Assembly: GCA_017511005.1 (NCBI GenBank)
Contig: JAFWLP010000052.1
Span: 1-64,000 of the forward strand
DNA from: Clostridiales bacterium
Lineage (GTDB): Bacteria; Bacillota; Clostridia; Saccharofermentanales; Saccharofermentanaceae
Direction: 5' to 3'
Length of the DNA: 64,000 bases
This document shows, piece by piece, positions 20,501-26,492 of this stretch. The position numbers and the translations under genes are program-made. Numbering within the stretch: the first letter of the stretch is position 1; every line of letters begins with the position of its first letter. The notes beneath the pieces are model-generated. The model had not been told where the DNA came from and searched no databases. It saw only the letters and a list, made by a program, of their open reading frames with translations.

Positions 20501-20947
20501 TTCAATAAAGGACAGATCCTCATCAGTATCGACGATGATCCTTCCGCAGTCAGGAAAATCCGATATAAGTTCAAAATACTCATCCGGAGTTGAAGCAGCA
20601 ACGATCCTGCTGCCATTTTCTTTTCCTTCTTCAGATACTGATCCATCTGACTCTGAAGCTTCCGTTGGCTCACCCGTGCTTTCTGAAGCAGCAGGTTCTG
20701 CCGGTCCAATATCCGGCTTCTCTTCTTCAGTACCTTCCCCTGTCTCTGTTCCGGCAGCCGTTTCAACCGTTCCCTGCTCCTCACTTTCAGGATCATCCTC
20801 TTCCCTTAAATCCTCTACATGGATCTTATCCGAAGGGATATCCAGGTCCAGCGGGTTATCGGCTGATACGACGAGTGACTGCTGAAGAGGACTGACTGCA
20901 ATTAAGAAAGCTATCAAAAATGCTATAATCCTTTTCCTGATATTCAT
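8597..20947 (-). CDS. Giant wall-anchored surface protein: S8 protease head, thioester-like domain, SpaA/CnaB modules, 12 VaFE repeats
   Basis: A 4116-residue secreted protein. The start ATG at 20947 has AAAGGAT upstream and opens a clean signal peptide (KR, hydrophobic run, SADN). Residues 45-110 are acidic and low complexity. Residues about 200-390 form a subtilisin-like domain with Asp217 (VIDTG), His240 (NGHGT), Asn321 (AGNNG) and Ser369 (STSEAA). About 440-640 resembles a thioester domain, with Cys481 in LYCIE. About 640-1900 holds CnaB/SpaA modules with YYLKET motifs, including three tandem super-repeats, and further Ig-like modules follow to about 2610. About 2610-4070 holds 12 VaFE repeats of about 120 residues, the T-Q ester-bond domain type. 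The tail is RPQTG (4078-4082), a hydrophobic segment and RKEQQD. An adhesin or protease role is inferred. Confidence 0.9.
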   Translation of the reverse strand: MNIRKRIIAFLIAFLIAVSPLQQSLVVSADNPLDLDIPSDKIHVEDLREEDDPESEEQGTVETAAGTETGEGTEEEKPDIGPAEPAASESTGEPTEASESDGSVSEEGKENGSRIVAASTPDEYFELISDFPDCGRIIVDTDEDLSFIEVSFGIYFDGTYILGFENDEDLYKAVEKLAEKGIEYAVDGTFSVCGDNNGPVLKGRINPDAKVKVAVIDTGSNLANESYSVRGDDTEDHNGHGTAMCESILNETDNAYIISIKALGDDGRGNMSDVYVAVQMAEELGVDYILMAVSVRNIGKYDAFISLIGNTGAVVVASAGNNGSDAAKYLPAGISGVITVGALEEDGTLRASSNYGDSVDYYVIAGSTSEAASTALGMMVDGRTDELAKEYAVPSDTAEEHTEPSAEQTDPDGDTYQLVLRAEDDDVMFATDNVHDSGITVYQRQVYHQSDYFSHPYNDGFGVYSDSNSGTLSWDSHVLYCIEDTKKIPDDLSYGDREYYGSYTLDSDMKLIQAACAFGPTGELYEYGVQWWKEHDTGNEILPGVKNDSRKMRIAMYAITHFVVCKAYDGKWPDSTPGDSDSVPQVFVDYYNFLKNVRNGKEDVPGYVLSDWWCEIYRCSGFSSDDKNKAYQLMARGNVTKNATVDVSFTVGKSSSASVDPGYLGFAGTTYTLYGTFGPKGLQGDYELQDPIMTFVMREDGTTGNVYQATTGAVHLYMKETAAAHGYALDDTIYWIYVYADGSVSSGVMEYSAAGNMVHWREADAPGKVTVTGGAVSTVNVKDAPDKAVFSLDKKLGSNYSLLSGQSYGFELWDNTSDSRVATGTAAVPSDAGASSSTPVAWKGIANGYSSASDNRLIIIPGHTYQVMETTMTVNGSDLETPPGWTKGNAHGKACFYQTFTAGAGKAYQFTATNNVTTVQLSLTKASADVSITAGNSAYSLSGAKYVLSSDAVFSAEGMVGSFTMKSDGTADTRLRVNRGKTYYLKETVAGKGYELDGSVYKIVIASDGLATVSTHSGQGKASVTNGDPIVVSVKDMPKTTEFTIGKSSSNPSLSGTVSNSIYSFAGTTYELYSNLNGTGIVASFVMKSNGTCDTAFRTPYGKTYYLKETVAGKGFDLDAKTYTVSVSSAGAISVNNGAAVDNGGNIKILKVSDNPKPAYFSLTKQLGDNYSLLAGRTYNFELWDNTAGSSGVKVAAGKADVPSTATTETLTAVVWSDVNTAGGYKASSDNRLEIIPGHTYQILETTISVNGRVLETPSGWTSGNAHGKPCFYKTFTAGTAGQTYSFNATNFTDVRLGLIKASADPAVTDGNSAYSLAGARYVLAKDASFSSANTIGSFTLNADGSAGSSLKVSCGVTYYLKETAAAKGYKLDNSVYKIVIGIDGKATVTTSSGTGKASVIQGSPIVINVKDIPETTEFTVRKDSSDPSLSGDMPNSIYDLAGTAYELYSDPKGTVRVASFVMRSDGTTAATFTAPYGRTYYLKETVAGKGFELDAKTYTVTISSTGSVSVNNGAVIDNGNTIKIIKVTDTPKTAYFSLTKQLGNNWSLLAGQTYKFELWDNTANVRVAAGSAAVPSNADRTASTAVIWSGIAGGYSSSSGNRLVIIPGHAYQVMETTMSVKGFELETPSGWTKGNAHGKDCFYRTFTAGNAGQTYSFTAINTTSIPLSLTKSSSDPGITDGNAAYSPAGSKYILAKDASFSAANTVGTFTVKADGSTDRALKVSCGAAYYLKETAAAPGYELDASVYKVVIGNDGKAVVSTYSGTGKASVTQGNPVLVNVKDTPKQTSISLTKESSYPSVTEGNSCYSLAGTSYGLYASKSDAESGKNELVVFNVDADGNTRTMFTADYGKTYYLKEISAGKGYKKDNRTYTVSVAADGTVSTDNGVTVRTAGKVSKIGVKDEPGTTPLDVSLRKTAKNGSTVHNADVTGAVFRISYYAQDLGTEDAGKEATVIYNVKVKGDSAVIGLSDLKSLKPAGGSNPEYLKNLPAGCNGFPYGTLRIQEIVAPAGYRLNDQIIRYRLGATVSYSVEKDSAYGNRNYWKQLPDGTLELTELPEAGYYQLTKSLDDTMVRSELSGFRYQIWNMSSSSSPVLIASGSSQKDGRVLWTYTVPDYYQNADPSILLTGKTTYRLELPASEKNTDGSETAVLYQVREIKSSIGICYEGTDIPYTNAVPVTAGKAWNSASSYYWKDVTVSDETVTREGVTNDYLYTGLSVNKVVPADNPFDVTRVTFMVYNTDGGRDTLIANGSVDSNGNVTWYRATGSGAGMTATASVNVLNCLPLGHYRVEETWMKNYIDGNGIPILIEEKNNNGWTKTETNSTYIYSYDVDLSDVSNDGKITYLAVENEKEVQEFNLVKNVSVDGDASEVTAELYLISGDSETRVATGRAMTTGKGSFGFTWEYSGEHKTRDGLDTLVLPVGQYRLVETCPVTYYKDTEIPYTYKTPEGYTARRMGGTLQFFRDFELKSGDYVTENMAITNVRIEGSFDIIKVERSGGDLSRTFTFEVYYRGNGKNASDNGILIEKVKITTEGGKGSASLTGLPEGWYEIRETGAGSGWITHWINDATVSNGNKVVRLGSGNRSDAAPVIDDGVRENGNAVNAVVVYNDKAPSVRTVLTDHHNKDHVSSCSVTATLEDNVSYSNLLPGHYVITGVLMDKDTGKELLDGNGKSITGSKSFDVAALFDEYGEAVPQSGTVKVTYTLDTTIIRNVTVVAFEELHRTSAEGELVAAHKDISDAAQTVYIPEIGTSLTDDETDSHVTVCSENAKLVDTVTYSNLMPGKTYILSGELIEKSTGKSLGITASKEFTPQSSSGTETVEFTVDTTLLKGKKIVAFEKVSFKGHDVAVHAEIGDADQTVRIPSVRTTLVDAETEDHVASYGAKTVLVDTVSYSNLIPGREYTVNGELMDKKTGKPLGITASNKFTPSSSSGTVRNEFTADTVKLAGSAIVAFETVTYGDSVIAVHEDINDVDQTVTIPGIRTTLLDTRTQDHISACSKTATLVDTVSYTDLIPGREYEVTGTLINKTTGRSLGITGAKRFTPSESRGTVEIVFTVDTTLLKGVTVVAFETVRYKGIEVAVHSDINDAEQTLDIPGIGTSLVDRETKEHISVCSKTAVLVDTVTYTNLIPGKKYALEGILMNRNTGKPTGVTATKKFTPASSSGEVKIEFTVDTSILKGVTVVAFETLRYKDADIAVHANINDEGQTVVIPEIRTTIKDKGTGDKVAGQSAAATLVDTVTYTNLIAGKTYTVTGTLVDKETGRPLGITGETSFTAEKPSGSVDIEFTFDSTLLSGRTIVAFETLKYKEKEIAVHADINDREQTVYVPEIRTVLTDTETEDHVATFKKTAVLVDAVSYGNLVAGKEYTLTGTLIDKKTGKELKDPKGNVCTVTRTFTAENEIGTVDMEFTVDTTTINNVTAVAFEKLYHNGVLIAGHTDINDVDQTVHIPEIRTTLKDTVTEEHVAAEDTVTLIDTVKYTNLLPGREYTVSGVLMNKESGEKLLDGNGDAITGSINFTPEAPEGSVDIVFRFSSELLRGVTAVAFEELEHKEIKVAVHADINDEEQTVYFPEIHTVLTDMSTGGHVAAQGERIRLTDTVSYNNLKTGLDYTMKGTLYVKSTEETLTDAEGNPVTASVEFTPDADSGFVELVFEFDSELLKGESLVAFEELDHNGKSVATHNDISDRGQTVDIPEIHTSFFDAAFGPDEDLVRCDSQVELTDRVFYQNLTPGLEYKLYMTVMVKETGKPLLEKDGKAVAAEKTFVPETLDGYVDISVTADTSLIEGESLVAFETLDHKNITLVIHADINDREQTVNIPKIRTTATDADNKTHTLTYKEKVNIVDNVAYENLVPGKTYRITGTLYDKETGEVYKNPEGNAYKVSKEFVAASSLGSETVEFKDVIVPFSKAEIVAFEELAEKETGIILAVHSDLNDEEQTVRRPEVSTSASILNSKEIWLESTAVTDITVSDRVSYEGFEAGRRYRIEATLYKTDGTQIKAAGQPLVNIVEFVPETSNGELTVNTTFSNEGLAEGDRIVVFEKFYDVASDDECGIKNRTREILVSRHEDLANESQTVTVHYRPQTGGITPAYSTAGTVIASVAVITAMIWFVISRKEQQD
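8700..13110 (-). repeat. Twelve tandem VaFE (T-Q ester-bond) repeats
   Basis: Each unit is about 360-375 bases and encodes a domain of about 120 residues. The shared frame is [RGHS]-T at the first strand, then D-x-V-x-Y-x-N-L, then a V[AV]FE motif, and H-x-[DEN]-x6-QTV at the end. The strand-one Thr, the His and the Gln are present in all 12 copies, which fits intramolecular Thr-Gln ester crosslinks as described for T-Q domains. The last copy is the most divergent (VVFE, and the Asp before the Gln changed to Asn). Confidence 0.8.
15235..18600 (-). repeat. Three tandem super-repeats of about 1.12 kb in the giant gene
   Basis: A three-module unit is repeated three times, starting near 18600, 17490 and 16355. 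Module A is FSL[DT]K[KQ]LG...FELWDNT...WT.GNAHGK. Module B is LTK.S.D...YYLKE. Module C is a second SpaA fold with YYLKE. The period and the order of modules are the same in each unit, and residue identity is high by eye. The third module C is the most divergent. Confidence 0.75.
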
Positions 20948-20975
20948 GTACTGATCCTTTCTATTTACGAAATAA

Positions 20976-21010
20976 AAAAGACGTCTCAAAACTAAATGAG
21001 AAGGTCTTTT
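20976..21010 (-). terminator. Terminator between the DUF5688 gene and the giant gene
   Basis: On the minus strand the arms AAAAGAC..TCTCA and TGAGA..GTCTTTT form an imperfect hairpin, followed by a T-rich run (TTTTTTATTT). It ends about 25 bases before the giant-gene ATG and overlaps the region of the longer in-frame start at 20989. This supports the shorter start. Confidence 0.6.
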
Positions 21011-21039
21011 ACGAATTGATTACAAGCATCTCCCGGACT

Positions 21040-22002
21040 CTATGAGACTTCATCGATCCGTTCCTCCACCATGTTCAGGGATCCGTCAACTATGCTGTAT
21101 CTGTAGATACTGTCAGACAATCTGTCTGATATCCTGACATGTTCATTATTTGTTTCCTTAATGAGACTGATGAGTTTCGTGCTCTCTTTGAACGTATCAG
21201 TCGAGAGTATCACAAGATCGTGAACCGATGACGGGAGTATGTAACAGTCGGTTCCGATGTTCCTGACCACTTTCCCGATAACATCCTTGTACAGAAGGGC
21301 ATTTGCCCCGAAAAACTCATATTCATTGCTTATGACATAAACCCTTTCATTAGCAGGAACATTCTCGATATCCGGGAATGATTCCTTTATGTCTTTGTCA
21401 TCTGCTCCCCACTTCCGCATCAGCCGTCCCATGGTCTCCTCTATCCTCTCACTCCTGAACGGAAACAGCTTCTTAGTATTCTTCTTCGCAAGCTGGTAGA
21501 GGAGTTTTTCCGAGAGATCTTCCGCATCCGCAATATCGTTTGTTATAAGGAATCCTGAAACTCCGGTATCATCTATCTTCACGATTACCCTGTACACAAT
21601 GGTCAGATCCATGAAATCCCTGTGGGGACAAAGATCTATCATCTCTTTGTTCTCCCTGGTGTTAACAACCTGAAATACTATCTTGTCTTTAAGAGTAGCA
21701 AGATCAAGCTTCAGTATATTGTCAGGAAGATATTTCAGTGATTCCTCAAGGTATATTGCCTGATTAGCCATCACTTTTTCAAACGAGTCACAGTTTCTGT
21801 ACTGGTCATACATTCTCTCCAGATAGAATGTCGGACTGCAGTAAGAACCGGTATTCCCCTTAGGCTTTATCACCACTCCCGTAAGACACATGTTAACCTT
21901 TGGGACTTTCCGGAGTTCAAGTTCACAGTCAGCGTATCTCTCCGGCATGTAGTCAAGGAATTCCTTCATGACTCTCTTCTTAAAGCTCTCGTAACTCAGC
22001 AT
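21040..22002 (-). CDS. DUF5688 family protein
   Basis: A 320-residue cytosolic protein of a family common in Lachnospiraceae and of unknown function. The family hallmarks seen are the N-terminal SYESFKKRVMKEF, the YADCELELRKVPKVN segment, CSPTFYLERMYDQY, and the middle CPHRDFMDLTIVYRVIV. The C-terminal ILPSSVHDLVILS resembles the region that closes these proteins. The start ATG at 22002 has a strong GGAGGT 8 bases upstream; an upstream in-frame extension to 22107 would run across a terminator and is rejected. Terminators flank it on both sides, so it is likely expressed alone. It was probably carried with surface or accessory loci, which is inference. Confidence 0.8.
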   Translation of the reverse strand: MLSYESFKKRVMKEFLDYMPERYADCELELRKVPKVNMCLTGVVIKPKGNTGSYCSPTFYLERMYDQYRNCDSFEKVMANQAIYLEESLKYLPDNILKLDLATLKDKIVFQVVNTRENKEMIDLCPHRDFMDLTIVYRVIVKIDDTGVSGFLITNDIADAEDLSEKLLYQLAKKNTKKLFPFRSERIEETMGRLMRKWGADDKDIKESFPDIENVPANERVYVISNEYEFFGANALLYKDVIGKVVRNIGTDCYILPSSVHDLVILSTDTFKESTKLISLIKETNNEHVRISDRLSDSIYRYSIVDGSLNMVEERIDEVS

Positions 22003-22033
22003 AGGTTTCAACCTCCGTAAATATATTTGCGCA

Positions 22034-22060
22034 TAAAAAAACGCACCCCGAAGGATGCGT
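22034..22060 (-). terminator. Terminator of the def-thiN operon
   Basis: On the minus strand ACGCATCC, a UUCG tetraloop and GGGTGCGT form an 8-base stem, followed by seven T residues. It lies between the thiN stop and the DUF5688 ribosome binding site. Confidence 0.9.
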
Positions 22061-22133
22061 TCATTAATTTGCACTATAAGTTTATAAGGTTTTTCAGTCT
22101 CATTCAATAGCTTAAAGTCTCAATTTCGGTACC

Positions 22134-22799
22134 CTAATTTGCAAAAGTTACGGTTAACAAAAGCCGTCCGGCCCTTATGGATACTGCGATCCGGCCTGTT
22201 TTTGCCTTTGGATGATTCGAAAAGGAAAAAGTCGGGCCTGCGACCAGATCCTGGTCCTTGAGCGGATAGTATAATCCCTCCGTCGTGACACCCTTTACCG
22301 GCTCCGAGAAATCCCACGGAATCAGAGAGACTGATAAAGGCCGGTCAAAACGGCTGACATCGATATCCACATGATCTTCACCGCAAAGGGGATAACAATA
22401 AGTGATGCCGTCCGAGACCGTGATCTTCCTGCCTTCGGATCTGAGCTTTAAAGCAAGCTGGACATTTGCGATCGTGTGATCGAACCTTCCCGAGAATGGA
22501 GTTATGAGGAACACTTCATCATCTCCGGTCTTGCTCAGGGCTATCTCGGAATCCGTCCAGTCCTTCTCAACGGGATATCTTTCGGTAAAAACATTATTTG
22601 AACTGATGAATTCCAGACCTGAATCCGTTATGGAATCCATGTCACCGACGGCCATGTCGGGAACTATGTCATGACGCGCGAGGAGGTCGCATCCGCCGTC
22701 GCATGCGATCAGGACAGATCCTTCCTGTTCCTTCAATTCCTTTATGAGATCCGCCGCCTCTTCACCGAGAGGGCCGCCGGTTACGATAATGCTGCGCAT
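22134..22799 (-). CDS. thiN: Thiamine pyrophosphokinase
   Basis: Transfers pyrophosphate from ATP to thiamine to make thiamine diphosphate in the cytosol. The 221-residue protein shows the family segments IIVTGGPLG at the N-terminus, ACDGGCDLL, PDMAVGDMDSI and YPVEKDWTDSEIAL, plus FSGRFDHTIANV in the middle. The ATG at 22799 is chosen because IIVTGG then starts at residue 4; the reading frame upstream is low-quality and basic. The start overlaps the end of rpe by 19 bases, so the two are translationally coupled. It is the last gene of the def operon, matching B. subtilis gene order (yloS). Confidence 0.88.
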   Translation of the reverse strand: MRSIIVTGGPLGEEAADLIKELKEQEGSVLIACDGGCDLLARHDIVPDMAVGDMDSITDSGLEFISSNNVFTERYPVEKDWTDSEIALSKTGDDEVFLITPFSGRFDHTIANVQLALKLRSEGRKITVSDGITYCYPLCGEDHVDIDVSRFDRPLSVSLIPWDFSEPVKGVTTEGLYYPLKDQDLVAGPTFSFSNHPKAKTGRIAVSIRAGRLLLTVTFAN

Positions 22800-23440
22800 C
22801 TTTTCAGCTCTTCGACAGCTTCGGCGGGATCTTCGGCATGGAATACGCTGCTTCCTGCGACAAAGAGTCTTGCACCGCATTCATAGATATGTCTGATGTT
22901 ATCTTCAGCTACACCGCCGTCAACGGCTATGACCGTATCTGCCTGTCTGTCGTCAATGGCTTTCCTGAGCTGTCTGAGCCTGTCATCTGACACATCCAGA
23001 TAACCCTGACCGCCGAAACCGGGATAAACGGTCATTACAAGAATGATGTCAACCTTGCCGATATACGGAAAGACCTTTTCGATAGGCGTATCGGGATGAA
23101 CAGCTATACCGGCACTCTTCCCTAAAGACCAGATCTCATTGATGAGCGCATCGGGATCAGACGAGCATTCAACATGGAAAGTGATGTTATCCGAACCGGC
23201 ATCGGCAAATGCTTTAACGTACCTTTCCGGATCGGTGATCATGAGGTGCGTGAAGAACTCCATGTCAGTATATTTGCGGATCGACTGGATTACAGGGATG
23301 CCGAACGAGATATTATTCACATAGTGTCCGTCCATGACATCTATGTGAAGATAATCAGCATTCTCAACCGCCTTTATATCTCTCATCAGATAGCCGAAAT
23401 CAGCGGCCAGAATGGAAGGTGCTATCCCGATATCGTTCAT
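22781..23440 (-). CDS. rpe: Ribulose-phosphate 3-epimerase
   Basis: Interconverts ribulose 5-phosphate and xylulose 5-phosphate in the pentose phosphate pathway. The 219-residue TIM barrel has APSILAADFG at the N-terminus, the metal/catalytic HIDVMDGHYV, MTVYPGFGGQGY, and the phosphate-binding AVDGGVAEDN. Length and motifs match the family. Its ATG overlaps the rsgA stop by four bases, and its 3' end overlaps thiN. This placement behind rsgA is the typical Firmicutes order. Confidence 0.95.
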   Translation of the reverse strand: MNDIGIAPSILAADFGYLMRDIKAVENADYLHIDVMDGHYVNNISFGIPVIQSIRKYTDMEFFTHLMITDPERYVKAFADAGSDNITFHVECSSDPDALINEIWSLGKSAGIAVHPDTPIEKVFPYIGKVDIILVMTVYPGFGGQGYLDVSDDRLRQLRKAIDDRQADTVIAVDGGVAEDNIRHIYECGARLFVAGSSVFHAEDPAEAVEELKRCAALS

Positions 23441-24363
23441 TGCTTTCTCCTGTGTCTGTAGTTATTCCTATTATCGTAAAGTTCCGTATAGAAGCCTGTA
23501 TATCTCTCATAGCGGCCCGGGTCCAAAAGACCTTCTGCCAACGCATTTCTTACGACGCATCCGTCTTCTTTACGGTGCGAGCAGTCATCGAACCTGCAGC
23601 CTGTCGCGATCGCGGTGATCTCGGGGAATCCGTAAAGGACGTCCCTGTAATCGACTCCCTGTTCCTCAAGTGACAGCGAGGTGAATCCCGGCGTATCGCA
23701 TATGAATCCGTCGAAAAACTCATGAAGCTCAACATGCCTCGTCGTATGCCTGCCGCGCTTTATCTTTGCGCTTACTTCTCCGGTCTCCATCAGATCGAAT
23801 CCGAGAAGCGAGTTGCAGAGGGTGCTTTTCCCGACTCCGGAAGGACCGGCAAATGCGGCAATTCCATCACCTATTATATCCTTTAGGTCACCTTTGGTAA
23901 TAGGCTTTTGCGGTGAAGATATGAGAACTTCATATCCGGCCTTAGTGTAAACTGAACAAAGCTTTTCCGAGTCGTCCTCATTAAGATCGCTCTTGGTGAA
24001 AATGATGACCGGTCTGATATCCCTCAGGGAGCATACGAGCAGCATCTTATCAAGCAGAGTAAGATCCGGCGCGGGCTCAGATACGGAGAACGTAAGGAGC
24101 ATTACCGACAGGTTCGCGACAGGTGGTCTCGCTATAAAACTGGTCCGGTCTTCAATGTCCGTGATGACATATTCGACATCGGGATCACCCGAAGGAACGA
24201 TCGTGACCCTGTCACCTATCGCGGGCTTTATCCCCTTAAGTCTGAACGCACCTCTTGCGGCACACTGCGCATATTCGTTCTTTCCGACGTTTGCGAAGCG
24301 GACGGTATAAAGACCGCCCACGCCCTTGGTTATAACACCGCGAAAAGAATCCGTTTCAGCCAT
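23437..24363 (-). CDS. rsgA: Ribosome small-subunit biogenesis GTPase
   Basis: Circularly permuted GTPase that acts late in 30S assembly. The 308-residue protein has an OB-fold N-terminus, then the permuted G motifs: G4 (FTKSDL), G1 (GPSGVGKSTLCN), the G2-region RHTT and G3 (DTPGFTS). The zinc-binding tail has Cys/His residues in CRFDDCSHRKEDGC. It starts at ATG 24363, six bases after prkC. The kinase-phosphatase pair upstream is known to phosphorylate this GTPase in B. subtilis (PrkC acting on CpgA), which fits the shared operon. Confidence 0.95.
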   Translation of the reverse strand: MAETDSFRGVITKGVGGLYTVRFANVGKNEYAQCAARGAFRLKGIKPAIGDRVTIVPSGDPDVEYVITDIEDRTSFIARPPVANLSVMLLTFSVSEPAPDLTLLDKMLLVCSLRDIRPVIIFTKSDLNEDDSEKLCSVYTKAGYEVLISSPQKPITKGDLKDIIGDGIAAFAGPSGVGKSTLCNSLLGFDLMETGEVSAKIKRGRHTTRHVELHEFFDGFICDTPGFTSLSLEEQGVDYRDVLYGFPEITAIATGCRFDDCSHRKEDGCVVRNALAEGLLDPGRYERYTGFYTELYDNRNNYRHRRKQ

Positions 24364-24369
24364 CAGTCA

Positions 24370-26484
24370 TCAATGCGGCAGCGTAATATCGGTATGTCCG
24401 CCTGGATCATCTTCAGGCGGGGTATCCGTTGGATCCTGACGTGTCGGAGTGGTCGGTTCCGTCGGATTGTCCGAAGGAAGCGTAAGCTCCGAAGGTGACG
24501 TCGGGTTCCTCTGAGACTCAGAGAATACCGCAGTAAATGTTGTCGATTCCTTAACCACGAAGGTATATGTACTTGAAACTGCTATCTGGTTGCCGTACTG
24601 GTCGAGCCAGTAATCGAACTTGAATCCGGTCGCGGGAGTAGCCGTAAGCGTAACCTGTGTATTGAGATCGTACTTGCCGCCACCGGTAACAGTACCGCCG
24701 TTTCCGTTAACTACGACCGTGATCTCAGCCTGCGGAGGTGTCGGTGTCGGAGTTCCTCCGTTTACGTAATCTTCATGTGTTCCGACATAGAGCTTGACCG
24801 TTGATTTTCTTGCAACCGTCGTTCCGGATACCGGATTCGTAATGATTACGTACTGCTGATCCGCCGGGAGAGCAAGGACTTCCGGTGATCCCTCGACAGT
24901 ATAGTTCAGGTTGCTTTCATGGAGCATGTCAGCAGCTTTCGACACATCCTTGCCCACAACGTCAGGAACGACGCTGGAGGTAGGTTCGGTGGCATATACG
25001 ATGATGATCGTATCACCTCTTAACACCTGTGTATTGGCTTCGGGCTCAGTCCTGATGACGAGTCCGGGCTCGACAGTATCGGAAGGCTCAGGACGCAGCG
25101 AGAACTTGAGTCCGAGGTTCTGAAGGGATTTATAACAGTTCTCGTAATTCATATTCGCATATTCCTGAAGGACGATGTATTCATCGGCGGATGAGACGGT
25201 TATGACAATGTTGCTCATCCTGTTTGTCGTGGATATGACGACGCCCTCCTGTATGCTCTGGGCGATTACGATACCAGGGTTGTACGCATCCGTTACCTTA
25301 TACTCGACCGAATAATATACATTGGCGGCCTCAAGTTTACGGATGACTTCATCTGCCGTGAGACCGACATAGTTCTCGACCTCATAATCGGTATTCTGTT
25401 CTATCTTGGTGGCATTGCCGACAGCCCTTACAACAAGTATTCCGATACCGATAAGGACTCCGACTATGACTACGATTATGAGCGCAAGCAGTATGTTATC
25501 CCTGAATCTTGAGATTCGTCTGGATTCTGCACTTCTCTCTATCTCAGATATCTTCTCATATTCAGGATCCTGCCTGAATGAGATATTGGTATCCGTGCTC
25601 GTATTTCTTTCCGGAACGTTGTTGATGACACCGTAGATACCGTTAGGATCGACGAGCAGTGAATCAAGCTCGGTTACGAGCTGACGCATGGTCTGATAAC
25701 GTCTCTCGGGCGATTTCTGCATGCATTTCGCTATGATGGAATCAAGACCTTTGGGAATGCCCTGCATGAGGGATGACGGAACCGGCGGTGTCTCCTGTAA
25801 GTGCTTAACAGCAATTGCGACATTGGAATCGCCGTCGAAAGGAAGTCTTCCCGTAACCATCTCGAAAAGCGAGACTCCCAAAGAATAAATATCGGACTGC
25901 GGACCAACATTGCCGCCCCTCGCCTGCTCAGGCGAGAAATAATGGACGGATCCCATCTGGACACCTGTCATGGTTATCGTGGTGGAGGAAGCGGCACGCG
26001 CGATGCCGAAGTCTGTAATCTTTGCCACACGGTCGCGCGAGATGAGTATGTTCTGGGGCTTGATATCCCTGTGAACGATACCGTTCTTGTGTGCATAATC
26101 GAGAGCCAGACCGATCTGGATGACGATCGGAACGGCGTTGCGCCAGTCGAGGTGACCGTTCTGGTTTATGAGATCCTTTACGGTGATGCCCTCGATATAT
26201 TCCTGTACGATATATCTGAAATTACCTTCGTGTCCTACTCCGTATACTTTTACGATGTTTGCGTGGTTAAGAGATGCGACAGACTTCGCCTCGGCATCAA
26301 ATCTTCTGATAAAATCATCATCCGATGAGAATTCGGGCTTCAATATCTTAATGGCGACGTTAACGCCAGTATTCATGTCGATCCCCAAATATACGTTAGC
26401 CATACCGCCTGAGCCGATTAGCTTGACGATCCTGTACTTATTCGCAAATATCATGCCCTCAGGGCCGTGAACCTGATTTGCCAT
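24370..26484 (-). CDS. prkC: PASTA-domain serine/threonine protein kinase
   Basis: Membrane Ser/Thr kinase that senses peptidoglycan fragments. The 704-residue protein has a cytosolic kinase domain (glycine loop GSGGMANVYLG near 24-34, Lys46, HRDIKPQN, DFGIA). One transmembrane helix follows near 331-353. Three PASTA repeats (about 365-570) start near VENYVGLT, LQEYANMN and VPDVVGKD. After them lies an unusual tail: a TPTPP linker, a domain of about 70 residues resembling an InlB B-repeat (GGTVTGGGKYD..., FVVKESTTFTAVF), then a Pro/Thr/Asp-rich end. It sits next to its phosphatase prpC and rsgA. The extra tail is not part of the usual kinase. Confidence 0.93.
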   Translation of the reverse strand: MANQVHGPEGMIFANKYRIVKLIGSGGMANVYLGIDMNTGVNVAIKILKPEFSSDDDFIRRFDAEAKSVASLNHANIVKVYGVGHEGNFRYIVQEYIEGITVKDLINQNGHLDWRNAVPIVIQIGLALDYAHKNGIVHRDIKPQNILISRDRVAKITDFGIARAASSTTITMTGVQMGSVHYFSPEQARGGNVGPQSDIYSLGVSLFEMVTGRLPFDGDSNVAIAVKHLQETPPVPSSLMQGIPKGLDSIIAKCMQKSPERRYQTMRQLVTELDSLLVDPNGIYGVINNVPERNTSTDTNISFRQDPEYEKISEIERSAESRRISRFRDNILLALIIVVIVGVLIGIGILVVRAVGNATKIEQNTDYEVENYVGLTADEVIRKLEAANVYYSVEYKVTDAYNPGIVIAQSIQEGVVISTTNRMSNIVITVSSADEYIVLQEYANMNYENCYKSLQNLGLKFSLRPEPSDTVEPGLVIRTEPEANTQVLRGDTIIIVYATEPTSSVVPDVVGKDVSKAADMLHESNLNYTVEGSPEVLALPADQQYVIITNPVSGTTVARKSTVKLYVGTHEDYVNGGTPTPTPPQAEITVVVNGNGGTVTGGGKYDLNTQVTLTATPATGFKFDYWLDQYGNQIAVSSTYTFVVKESTTFTAVFSESQRNPTSPSELTLPSDNPTEPTTPTRQDPTDTPPEDDPGGHTDITLPH

Positions 26485-26492
26485 AACTCCCC

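Noticed and set aside
20948..20989. Longer start (ATG 20989) for the giant protein
   Set aside because: It falls inside the upstream terminator and lacks a Shine-Dalgarno; ATG 20947 has AAAGGAT and opens a normal signal peptide.
25801..26328. Plus-strand frame of 175 codons inside prkC
   Set aside because: Opposite strand to the kinase domain, with no start signal.
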